NCBI GenBank assembly: GCA_016717325.1
Contig: JADKFV010000023.1
Coordinates: 1 to 17,440 of the forward strand
Direction: 5' to 3'
Length of the DNA: 17,440 nucleotides
DNA from: Bacteroidota bacterium
GTDB lineage: Bacteria; Bacteroidota; Bacteroidia; AKYH767-A; OLB10
Shown here: positions 7,900 to 13,786 of the stretch, one piece after another
How positions within the stretch are numbered: the first letter of the stretch is position 1
How the letters are laid out: each line of letters begins with the position of its first letter
Made by a program: the position numbers and the translations under genes
The notes under the pieces: model-generated
Told to the model about the DNA's origin: nothing
The model's database searches: none
The model's input: the letters and a program-made list of their open reading frames with translations, nothing else

Positions 7900-8109
7900 A
7901 TGGGTTATAAAGTAAAAATACAACGAGTAGATAGAGGTGCTACAAAATCATTCTATGTCAACTTTCCAGCTGCAGTAGCAGAGGCAAGTAAAATAGAAAA
8001 AGGTGAAGATATGGAATGGGTTATCGAAGATAAGAACACATTTGTGCTACAACGAGTAAAGAAAATTGAGCCGAGGACAAGTAAACCTATGCCTCTTAAA
8101 AAAAAATAA
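7900..8109 (+). CDS. AbrB/MazE/SpoVT-like DNA-binding passenger protein
   Basis: A 69-residue protein, MGYKVKIQRVDRGATKSFYV onward, with the swapped-hairpin look of AbrB/MazE/SpoVT proteins: basic N-terminal strand (KVKIQRV), turn, second strand (SFYVNFPAAVAEA), then KGEDMEWVIEDKNTFVLQRV, which matches the usual hydrophobic-Gly-acidic pattern of the second half. The C-terminal tail is basic (PRTSKPMPLKKK). The frame opens earlier at a TTG (7879), but that codon overlaps the -7 box, so ATG 7900 is chosen. The gene is divergent from the IS4 transposase, 86 bp apart, inside the same terminal repeats, and its stop lies 18 bp from the right repeat. It is likely a transposition regulator; a MazE-type antitoxin role is less likely because no toxin gene is adjacent. 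It is intact while the transposase is broken. Confidence 0.7.
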   Translation: MGYKVKIQRVDRGATKSFYVNFPAAVAEASKIEKGEDMEWVIEDKNTFVLQRVKKIEPRTSKPMPLKKK

Positions 8110-8126
8110 CGAGCTAAGTATTCCTT

Positions 8127-8152
8127 AAGTTGACGTGTATGCCCGCAGGGAC
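8127..8152 (-). repeat. right terminal inverted repeat of the insertion sequence
   Basis: Read on the minus strand it starts GTCC and ends ACACGTCAACTT. It pairs with 6488-6513 at 22 of 26 positions. Between it and the shared CGAGCTAA inner motif (8110-8117) there are about ten extra bases that the left end lacks. Confidence 0.7.
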
Positions 8153-8163
8153 AGACATAAGTT

Positions 8164-8192
8164 GAAACCACCTTTCAAGGTTTCGCGTTTTT
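8164..8192 (+). terminator. possible Rho-independent terminator
   Basis: GAAACC at 8164-8169 pairs with GGTTTC at 8179-8184, and a run of five T follows at 8188-8192. It lies 55 bp after the AbrB-like gene and just outside the right terminal repeat, so it would belong to the target DNA rather than the element. The stem is short and the call weak. Confidence 0.33.
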
Positions 8193-8584
8193 AATAAAGG
8201 TAAGTTCATTTCGAAATAGTGTTTGGCTAAACTACTGTTTATTAAATTATTATTATGAAAGGCTTAACATAATTGCATTGGGATTTAGTCTTGTTATATA
8301 CAATTTATACAATGGCCAAATATTTAAAAACAACTAAATGCATACTGAGTAGTTAAAAATTGTCATGGACTTAGAAACTGTCCGAATTAAAAAGTGGTCT
8401 TTTTTAAAAAAAGTTGTTAGCTTTATTTATTCATTTATTTGCAAGCTCGATTTAGTGAAATTGAAATTTGCAATAAGAATAATTGAGTTGGCATTTTGAA
8501 ATGCTAAAAGTGCAACAAATGGTATATGGTCACCGTTACGAAATCTTTTCGGCTGCCAAAATTTCAAAAATAGGTTTTTCGAAA
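8193..8584. other. non-coding stretch with a degenerate repeat copy
   Basis: No gene is supported on either strand. The AT-rich sequence at 8193-8430 shows nothing recognisable. From 8437 it holds the partial degenerate repeat listed next. The minus-strand open frame at 8427-8735 runs through that repeat and the palindromic element, so it is not taken as coding. Confidence 0.5.
8437..8505. repeat. degenerate partial copy of the 270-bp repeat
   Basis: The segment from AAGCTCGATTTAG through TTGAAATTTG to GTTGGCATTTTGAAAT aligns with 9767-9831 of repeat copy A (AAGCTCAAATTAG, TTGAAATTTGAAAG, GTTGGACTGAAAT), with many substitutions and a few small insertions. The hairpin formed by the TCAAATT/AATTTGA pair in the full copies is weakened here. 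It sits in the same relative place, on the far side of a palindromic element that follows a gene. Confidence 0.45.
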
Positions 8585-8720
8585 CCTGACAGCTGGCAGC
8601 TGCAAGAAGTTTGCGATTTAGTAGGCGAAAATTGTCTGCCATCATTGAACTTGATACGAAGCACAAAGCTTCTTTACCCACTGAACCGCCTATTTCTTGT
8701 AGATACTGTTGGTCGTTCTG
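8585..8720. repeat. palindromic cassette-end element (copy P2)
   Basis: This is a long imperfect inverted structure. TAGGCG (8622-8627) pairs with CGCCTA (8687-8692), and GCAAGAA (8602-8608) pairs nearly with TTTCTTGT (8693-8700). The outer edge CCTGACAGCTGGCAGCTGCA (8585-8604) closely matches the outer edge of P1 at 11192-11211. Both copies are also preceded by TTTTC and an A-rich stretch. It lies about 35 bp beyond the stop codon of the DUF4386 gene, on the gene's 3' side, as P1 lies after the lipoprotein gene. Confidence 0.55.
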
Positions 8721-8756
8721 GCACTTTATTTTCAATAAACGTCTTGTCTTTTAGTA

Positions 8757-9452
8757 TCAGTTTTTAATCATTTTAGAGGTATCAATACCTTTTATGAGCA
8801 ACCATAAACAAAGAGATAACTCACCAATAAAAATTGGTATAGCAAGATATAAAAACAATGGGTTTCCAAAGCCTTTTGAAAGAAACATAGTAAAGCTGTT
8901 TATCAAATAACACAAGCCTGAAAAGGCATAAAGAATTCCCAAGATTTTAGGAATTATGTTTGATTTGTAAATCACATAACCAATTATTAAACAATAAAAC
9001 CCAAAGAAGACCAAACCAATAGCATATCCTTGTATCTGAATATTTAAAGAAAGTAGTGAAAGTGCTGCAAGCTGGTTCGGTTGAAATGTATTTAAATAAG
9101 TTTCATTACTTAATATTAACAATGGTGAAATTTGATTTAGAAGGTTTACAGCGATTATGGCTGTCTGTATAATGACAAACGCCAATGCAAGTTGCAACAT
9201 AAGTTTATTTACATGTTTGAAAATATGGTAAATAATCAATATAGCTGGTAAGCCAATTACAAAGTTGATTAGGTCTGCCACGAAACCCCAACGAAACAAC
9301 ATTTCGTTTGTCTTAATATTTTGAGCCGTAATTATAGCATCATGTGATACTCTTAATGCCTGTCTTACAAAAACTTCAGAAAACATTCCTGTTGCAATTA
9401 CAATTAAATAGCATAAGCCTGCAATTCGTGCTAAATTCTTATCTGAAATCAT
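8757..9452 (-). CDS. DUF4386 family integral membrane protein
   Basis: A 231-residue polytopic membrane protein recognised as DUF4386 (PF14329) from its opening LARIAGLCYLIVIATGMFSE followed by a conserved Arg, and from a run of about six hydrophobic segments (near residues 10-28, 52-75, 84-106, 135-160, 165-190 and 198-220). The family function is not known. The start ATG at 9450-9452 is the only sensible one because the conserved N-terminus begins there. No TAnnTTTG box or ribosome site was found in the 90 bp upstream. Junction motif TAACGCCAG lies about 100 bp upstream and repeat copy A beyond it, while palindromic element P2 lies directly downstream. This places the gene as one unit of the cassette-like array. 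Confidence 0.83.
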   Translation of the reverse strand: MISDKNLARIAGLCYLIVIATGMFSEVFVRQALRVSHDAIITAQNIKTNEMLFRWGFVADLINFVIGLPAILIIYHIFKHVNKLMLQLALAFVIIQTAIIAVNLLNQISPLLILSNETYLNTFQPNQLAALSLLSLNIQIQGYAIGLVFFGFYCLIIGYVIYKSNIIPKILGILYAFSGLCYLINSFTMFLSKGFGNPLFLYLAIPIFIGELSLCLWLLIKGIDTSKMIKN

Positions 9453-9545
9453 TTTTGTTAGATGTATAAGTTTGTCATTGTCGTTTTTCTATATCTGTGA
9501 ACTAAATTTGCTTTTCGTTACATTGAGTTTACCATTTTTTTCTTG

Positions 9546-9563
9546 CCTGACAGCTAACGCCAG
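9546..9563. other. cassette junction motif (upstream of DUF4386 gene)
   Basis: CCTGACAGCTAACGCCAG. Its TAACGCCAG part matches TAACGTCAG at 10832-10840 (TAACGYCAG). Its CCTGACAGCT part matches the outer edge of P2 (8585). Sequence similarity between array units stops here. I infer a recombination or insertion junction. Confidence 0.4.
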
Positions 9564-9599
9564 ATTGTAAAAAACAATAGCTTACAGTTGCACATAAGT

Positions 9600-9871
9600 A
9601 ACATGTGGTAAAAATAAAAAACTTAACAACTGCTGTGCAGCATTTTTGAAAATAAATATTTTGCATTCACCACTTTGCACAAGCCAATAGAGATCAGCTA
9701 GATTTTTTTTTCGCTTGTTGGTTGTATTTCGGCACACAATCCCGCTCGTTTTATAGATGCCTTTTCGCTAAGCTCAAATTAGAGAAGTTGAAATTTGAAA
9801 GAGTAATTGTTGGACTGAAATATTAAAAAAACTTATGCCGTCCTAAATAGTATACAGCCATAGTTAAAGCC
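9600..9871. repeat. 270-bp direct repeat, copy A
   Basis: The stretch runs from AACATGTGGTAAAAATAAAA to CAGCCATAGTTAAAGCC and matches 10880-11149 in the same orientation at about 90% by eye, with sharp loss of similarity at both edges. The last 100 bases are nearly identical (CTTATGCCGTCCTAAATAG and CAAATTAGAGAAGTTGAAAT are shared). It contains a TCAAATT/AATTTGA hairpin. It lies between the HigBA pair and the DUF4386 gene. The small open frames crossing it differ between copies and are not conserved, so it is judged non-coding. Confidence 0.85.
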
Positions 9872-10060
9872 TTCCTGGTCAACGACCCGCAAACCACAAA
9901 GAAATAATTTCTACCAAGCAGTTGCGAACAGTTCGGCAATACTCGCTGCAAGCTCCACCGGGGATTCGACTGACACTGAAGTCGGGGCAGGCCGTGCAAT
10001 CCATATGTATCAGCACCTTGGGCTTCGCAAGGCAAGAAGTCCTGTCTGTTACCTGCTTTG
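9872..10060. other. non-coding segment between antitoxin gene and repeat A
   Basis: This GC-richer stretch follows the antitoxin gene in the slot occupied by palindromic elements in the other two units. It contains the short hairpin CGAACAGTTCG (9927-9937) and several Cys/Arg-rich open readings with no protein-like character. It may be a third, different cassette-end element, but I could not find long pairing arms. Confidence 0.35.
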
Positions 10061-10375
10061 TTATCGTCCAATATTTATGTTTAGATTAGGAAGTTCTACC
10101 TGAAGTTTTATTTTTGCTTTTAATGCTGTAAAAACTCTTATCAAAGTGTCCATTGTAACATTACTCGCATTGTTTTCAAGTCGTGAAATTTGTGCTTTTT
10201 GAACACCAATTAGTTTTCCAAGTTCTTCCTGTGTCAAATGTCTTTCTTGTCTTGTTTGCTTGATGGCTTTTCCAATTAAGTCCATTTGTAGTTCATATTC
10301 GAATATGTCGCGTTCAGGTGTACCAATTTTACCAATTAGTTTGTCTTGCACCTGATCTAAAGTATATGCTTTCAT
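10061..10375 (-). CDS. higA: HigA-like XRE-family antitoxin
   Basis: A 104-residue protein with an XRE-type helix-turn-helix (PF01381) at about residues 35-88. The recognition region LTQEELGKLIGVQKAQISRL is followed by ENNASNVTMDTLIRVFTAL, a textbook HigA pattern. It would neutralise the HigB-type toxin encoded immediately upstream and repress the operon through the palindrome at 10764-10783. The ATG (10373-10375) overlaps the toxin TGA in an ATGA arrangement, typical of translationally coupled pairs. The toxin-first order is typical of HigBA. The gene is intact although the toxin is not, which may allow it to act as an orphan regulator or to protect against related toxins. The symbol reflects family resemblance only. 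Confidence 0.83.
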   Translation of the reverse strand: MKAYTLDQVQDKLIGKIGTPERDIFEYELQMDLIGKAIKQTRQERHLTQEELGKLIGVQKAQISRLENNASNVTMDTLIRVFTALKAKIKLQVELPNLNINIGR

Positions 10376-10728
10376 TTTTTATTATTTTTTACTTGTTTCT
10401 CTGCTAAATATTTTATCCTAATGTTAACTGCTTTTTGAATTTCGTTGTCTGGAACTTTACTTCTTTTTTTGATAAACCCATGTGTCGAAACAACCAAAGT
10501 GTCAATTGTTGAAGTCTTGTCCCAAAAAGCAAGCAGTCGATATTGTACACCCTGATACAGTGTCCTGAATTCCTAAATATCGTCTGAGAGTTTTTTGAAA
10601 AGTTCGGGGTTAAGTTCTACTTGAGATTTACGAATGTTATAAAGTATTTTTTCGTAATGTTTCCGTTCTAAACCGCTCAAAAATTCAAATGCCTCGTCTA
10701 AAAATAGGATTTCAAAATGCTTGTCCAT
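10372..10728 (-). pseudogene. higB: HigB/RelE-type toxin interrupted by an amber codon
   Basis: From ATG at 10726-10728 the frame encodes a RelE-superfamily HigB-like mRNA-interferase toxin of 118 residues, MDKHFEILFLDEAFEFLSGL onward, followed by LFKKLSDDI, then a TAG at 10573-10575 (codon 52), then EFRTLYQGVQYRLLAFWDK, DTLVVSTHGFIKK and a basic tail. Relatives have Trp at the stop position (DDIWEFR), so one G-to-A change (TGG to TAG) explains it and the rest of the frame is fully open. The ribosome-dependent nuclease fold of this family needs the strands after this point, so the product should be inactive unless read through or suppressed. It shares an ATGA overlap with the antitoxin gene. 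Promoter and operator lie at 10751-10783. Confidence 0.82.
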
Positions 10729-10750
10729 TCATTGCAATTGTTCAATGCGT

Positions 10751-10783
10751 CAAAGGTAATAAAAGTTTCGTTATAATGAAACT
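10751..10783 (-). promoter_or_regulatory. higBA promoter -7 box with overlapping operator palindrome
   Basis: TACCTTTG on the minus strand at 10751-10758 is a perfect TAnnTTTG box, 22 bp before the toxin ATG. Just upstream, AGTTTCGTTATAATGAAACT (10764-10783) is a 20-bp palindrome with one mismatched pair, in the -14 to -33 zone. HigA-family antitoxins bind such a site to repress their own operon, so this is a likely operator. No other TTTG -33 box is evident. Confidence 0.6.
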
Positions 10784-10831
10784 AAAATTTTTAACTCTGT
10801 CGGTTTATTGTGGTGTTGGAATATGACCCTA

Positions 10832-10840
10832 TAACGTCAG
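10832..10840. other. cassette junction motif (upstream of higBA)
   Basis: TAACGTCAG, matching TAACGCCAG at 9555-9563 upstream of the DUF4386 gene. It lies between repeat copy B and the higBA promoter in the same relative position. Confidence 0.4.
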
Positions 10841-10879
10841 CCTGTGAAAAAACTATTTCCTCAACAGCGACATATTTGC

Positions 10880-11149
10880 AACATGTGGTAAAAATAAAAA
10901 ACATAACAACTGCTGTGCTTATTTTTGAAAATAAATATTTTGCATGCACCACATTGCACAAGGCAATAGACATCAGATAGATTTTAGTCGCTCGATTGTC
11001 GCATTTCGGCAAACAATCCCGCTCGCCTTATAGATGCCTTTTTCGATAAGCTCAAATTAGAGAAGTTGAAATTTGAAAGAGTAATAGTTGGACTGATATA
11101 TTAAAAAAACTTATGCCGTCCTAAATAGTATACAGCCATAGTTAAAGCC
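10880..11149. repeat. 270-bp direct repeat, copy B
   Basis: The partner of 9600-9871, about 90% alike, in the same orientation, with similarity ending at AACATGTGG on the left and TTAAAGCC on the right. The most diverged part is 10960-11005, and the right 100 bases are nearly unchanged. It lies between the lipoprotein unit and higBA. Small open frames at 10791-11012 and 11111-11356 run across its edges and are not supported as genes. Confidence 0.85.
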
Positions 11150-11191
11150 ATGATAAGGTGCGCCCTTTTTTTTAAATGAGTTTTTCACAAA

Positions 11192-11320
11192 CTGACGGTT
11201 GGCAGCTACCCGAAGGGCGGGAATTTTACCACAAAACTTGATTTGAAAAACTAATGTTTGATTAACCACAAAACTGTCTTTGGAACACGAAACCCCGCCT
11301 TTTGGGTAGGTGCTGTTAGT
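11192..11320. repeat. palindromic cassette-end element (copy P1)
   Basis: Arms GGCAGCTACCC (11201-11211) and GGGTAGGTGCT (11304-11314) pair, as do GGCGGG (11216-11221) and CCCGCC (11294-11299), with short unpaired bases between them, giving a fold of about 115 nt with a long AT-rich loop. The overall plan, two paired blocks with asymmetric spacers, resembles integron attC sites, though core sites are not clearly matched. It begins about 10 bp beyond the stop of the lipoprotein gene. Its outer edge (CTGACGGTTGGCAGCTACCC) matches that of P2. Confidence 0.6.
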
Positions 11321-11330
11321 GGCTGGCTTT

Positions 11331-11927
11331 CTATTTTTGTTCTCTAATTCGTCCATCAGTTTCTATTTTATATTTTGTCGAACCGTTTGTCGATTTTCTA
11401 CTCGTTTCGTCAATGTCAGAACTGTCTGCTTTTAAAGTATAAGTTGTTACAGAATCGCTTATCGTTATAGTCTTGTCCTTGCTTATTGTCAAGTATTCTA
11501 TGGCTTTGTAGCCCATATCTTCACCAGTCTTTTTATATGGTCCTAACGAGTCAATTTTATTGCCCTGTCTGTCGTAAGTTGTCAAGAAAGGAACAAGTCC
11601 CCAGTCGCCAATGGAGCAGTCCACAAGCGTTACTGTTTTATTGTCGCTGAATAAAATACCTAATGGCTGACTTGTCCAAACGTGTTTATATTTTTCAAAA
11701 GCTTTCTTGTCGTAATTATTTGAAAGTGTTGGAAGTTGTCCAAGTGGATTATGTGAAAGTGGCAAGGGAATTTGGTCTAAAGTTTTAAGGTTGTTTTCAA
11801 AATTGTTTTCTGAATTGTCCTGCTGCTCATTTTCTGCTGTTGTTGGGTCAGAGGAACGTTTGGTGTCTATCAAACAACTTGACAATGCAAATGAAATAAA
11901 TGTCAAAATGTAAATTGTCTTTTTCAT
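11331..11927 (-). CDS. small lipoprotein of unknown function
   Basis: MKKTIYILTFISFALSSC is a clear lipoprotein signal peptide with lipobox LSSC. The mature 180-residue protein starts with a low-complexity linker rich in Asp, Asn, Glu and Ser (SSDPTTAENEQQDNSENN). The rest is a beta-rich, soluble-looking domain (TVTLVDCSIGDWGLVPFLTT, DKTITISDSVTTYTLKAD). No known family is recognised. The frame opens upstream at 11954, but the signal peptide fixes the ATG at 11925-11927. That ATG sits in CCGTTATG, so the unit's CGTTA-type edge supplies the start codon. Palindromic element P1 follows after about 10 bp. It is probably anchored in the outer or inner membrane as a periplasm- or surface-facing protein. 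Confidence 0.75.
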   Translation of the reverse strand: MKKTIYILTFISFALSSCLIDTKRSSDPTTAENEQQDNSENNFENNLKTLDQIPLPLSHNPLGQLPTLSNNYDKKAFEKYKHVWTSQPLGILFSDNKTVTLVDCSIGDWGLVPFLTTYDRQGNKIDSLGPYKKTGEDMGYKAIEYLTISKDKTITISDSVTTYTLKADSSDIDETSRKSTNGSTKYKIETDGRIREQK

Positions 11928-12320
11928 AACGGTATGTCTTTTAAGCTTGCCCATAACTAATCGCCCCGCCCAACTCAGTAGCCCATATCCAACTAATATT
12001 TAGAGTATAGGCGCAACTTTTTGTTTCTTTCATCGTGCAACAATAGTCATTTTTTTAAATCAGTCTGTAAAATAAAAAATAACAATCCCGATACATTTTG
12101 AGCCTACAAATCTTTTTTCATTATGTATTAAATACTTTGGTGGCAGTCACTATTTCAAAACAGGTAGTTTATAATTTTATGGATTGGGTCTAAATAAAAT
12201 TTAATTGTCGCTTTAGTATTACAAAAGAGATTGTTTATGAAACTGCGAAAATTATTTGGCAACAAGTTCAAAATAAACTCATCACAATTATGCAAGGCAT
12301 AATTTTACATAATGCAAAAC
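11928..12320. other. intergenic region between lipoprotein and fabF-like genes
   Basis: No gene is supported. Next to the lipoprotein gene the minus strand has two GTTATG copies about 25 nt apart (at about 11953 and 11929), which may mark the outer end of the cassette-like array. Next to the FabF stop lies the hairpin at 12286-12304. The middle part is plain AT-rich DNA. Confidence 0.45.
12286..12304 (-). terminator. hairpin after the fabF-like gene, possible terminator
   Basis: AATTATGC and GCATAATT form a perfect 8-bp stem with a 3-nt loop, 17 bp beyond the FabF stop codon. There is no T-run after it on the minus strand, so intrinsic termination is doubtful; 3'-end protection is an alternative. 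Confidence 0.38.
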
Positions 12321-13577
12321 TCAGCCAACAAATTTTTTAAAAATAGAAGTGGCAATATGCCCACCAAAACCAAAAGTATTATTCATGGCAAAATTTATTT
12401 CTTTTGGTTGTGCCTTCTCTAAAGTGAAGTTGAAGTTGTCTTTAAACTCGGGTTCTATTTCGTTTGTATTAATAGTGGGCGGAACAATATTTTCGTGCAC
12501 AGCTTTTACAGTAATGATGGCTTCAACAGCACCGGCAGCGCCCATCAAATGTCCTGTCATCGATTTTGTACCACTTATATTTAAATCTTTTCTTTTGCCA
12601 AAAACCCTGCTTATCGCATTCAATTCACTTTCATCGCCAAGAGGTGTTGATGTGGCATGAGCATTTACATAATCAATTTTCGAAGCATCAATTTCGGCAT
12701 CCTGCAAGGCATCCATCATTCCCAGATATGCACCTTCGCCTTCAGGATGAGTGCCTGTTAAATGATACGCATCGGCAGCCATGCCTGTACCTACCACTTC
12801 GGCCAGTATGTTTGCACCACGGCTCAAAGCAGATTCAAGACTTTCCAGAATAAGTGCACCTCCACCCTCGCCTATCACAAACCCATCGCGTTTTATATCG
12901 AATGGACGCGAGGCTCCCTGAGGGTTTTCGTTGTTGGTAGAAATAGCACGCGATGCATTAAAACCACCAATAGAACTTTCGTTTATGGGTGCTTCGCTGC
13001 CACCGGTAATAATAATATTAGCACGGCCCAATCGTATATAATTACAGGCATCAATTATAGCTGTGTTAGATGATGCGCATGCCGAAACAGTAGAAAAATT
13101 TAACCCACGCAACTTGTGTCTGATAGAAATAACGCCTGAAGGAATATCGGCAATAATGCGCGGAATAAAGAATGGATTGAAACGTGGAATTTTTCCGCCT
13201 TTAAAAAAATCTTCCAACTGGTCCTGAAACGTTTGTATACCTCCATTGCCCGAACCCCATATCACTCCCACTTTATTCAAGTCGAGTTTTCCAAAATCAA
13301 GACCGGCATTTATTATGGCTTCATCGGCAGCAGCCACAGCATAGTGCGTAAACAAATCATACTTCCGCACTTCTTTTCTATCGAAATATTTTTCAGCATC
13401 GAACCCTTTTACCTCACATCCAAATTTTGTTTTGAAATGTGTTGTATCAAATTTTGTAAGCATAGCAGCACCACTTTTGCCGGCAACAATATTATTCCAA
13501 AATTCGCCAATGCTATTACCCAAAGGTGTTATAGCTCCCAATCCCGTAACCACAACCCGTTTTAAATCTTTTATCAT
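12321..13577 (-). CDS. fabF: beta-ketoacyl-ACP synthase II (FabF-type)
   Basis: A 418-residue condensing enzyme of fatty-acid synthesis in the cytosol. It elongates acyl-ACP by decarboxylative condensation with malonyl-ACP. The start MIKDLKRVVVTGLGAITPLG is the standard KAS II N-terminus. The catalytic triad is visible: Cys167 in STVSACASSN, His307 in NAHATSTPLGD and His343 in KSMTGHLMGAAG, and the C-terminal NNTFGFGGH loop is present. The length is normal and the frame is clean. It is not next to acpP or rnc, the usual partners of the main fabF in this phylum, so it may be a second, specialised paralogue; that is an inference. Nothing distinctive is seen as a promoter beyond a weak TACTTTTA. 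A small hairpin follows the stop. Confidence 0.95.
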   Translation of the reverse strand: MIKDLKRVVVTGLGAITPLGNSIGEFWNNIVAGKSGAAMLTKFDTTHFKTKFGCEVKGFDAEKYFDRKEVRKYDLFTHYAVAAADEAIINAGLDFGKLDLNKVGVIWGSGNGGIQTFQDQLEDFFKGGKIPRFNPFFIPRIIADIPSGVISIRHKLRGLNFSTVSACASSNTAIIDACNYIRLGRANIIITGGSEAPINESSIGGFNASRAISTNNENPQGASRPFDIKRDGFVIGEGGGALILESLESALSRGANILAEVVGTGMAADAYHLTGTHPEGEGAYLGMMDALQDAEIDASKIDYVNAHATSTPLGDESELNAISRVFGKRKDLNISGTKSMTGHLMGAAGAVEAIITVKAVHENIVPPTINTNEIEPEFKDNFNFTLEKAQPKEINFAMNNTFGFGGHIATSIFKKFVG

Positions 13578-13786
13578 CCTAAAATTATTCTGTCAGTCAA
13601 TTTAATTGTAAAAGTATATTTAATTCTTAAACTTTCATACCTCGGCCAAAGCATGCATTTATAAAGCAATACAAATCCCCATATGAATGGCTATTGCCTC
13701 TAAAGAAACAGCCACAAAATTTTAAGCACAAAAGCCCTGAAAAATAATCACCATCACAAAAATCTGTGCTCCCTCACTAAATTAAA

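Larger units (their letters stand above)
6488..8152. mobile_element. IS4-type insertion sequence with AbrB-like passenger gene
   Basis: The element is about 1665 bp and bounded by 26-bp terminal inverted repeats (22 of 26 matching, all mismatches transitions) at 6488-6513 and 8127-8152. It carries a DDE transposase on the minus strand and a small divergent plus-strand gene for an AbrB/MazE-like protein. Each gene ends at or just inside one terminal repeat: the transposase TAA at 6513-6515, the passenger TAA at 8107-8109. The inner sequence CGAGCTAA also recurs beside both ends. No clear target-site duplication is visible, which fits an old insertion or boundaries misjudged by a few bases. The transposase is frame-broken, so the copy is probably inactive unless those breaks are sequence errors. 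Confidence 0.75.

Noticed and set aside
6488..8152. AbrB-like gene as antitoxin of a MazEF module
   Set aside because: No toxin gene lies next to it; the partner inside the same terminal repeats is a transposase.
8144..8160. Target-site duplication of the insertion sequence
   Set aside because: Flanks at 6479-6487 and 8153-8161 show no convincing direct repeat, so none is claimed.
7953..8171. Minus-strand open frame opposite the AbrB-like gene
   Set aside because: It overlaps an intact gene with its own promoter and runs through the terminal inverted repeat.
8427..8735. Minus-strand open frame of 102 codons
   Set aside because: It spans palindromic element P2 and the degenerate repeat copy; composition follows those elements, not a protein.
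9823..10071. Minus-strand open frame of 82 codons after the antitoxin gene
   Set aside because: It runs into repeat copy A, is Cys/Arg-rich without domain character, and is not conserved in copy B.
9600..11149. CRISPR array
   Set aside because: Only two long copies over 1 kb apart with genes between them, no short regularly spaced repeats, no cas genes.
11111..11356. Minus-strand open frame across P1
   Set aside because: It overlaps the end of the lipoprotein gene, the palindrome and repeat copy B; no protein features.
12349..13565. Several plus-strand open frames opposite the FabF gene
   Set aside because: All are shadows of an intact, highly conserved enzyme gene.
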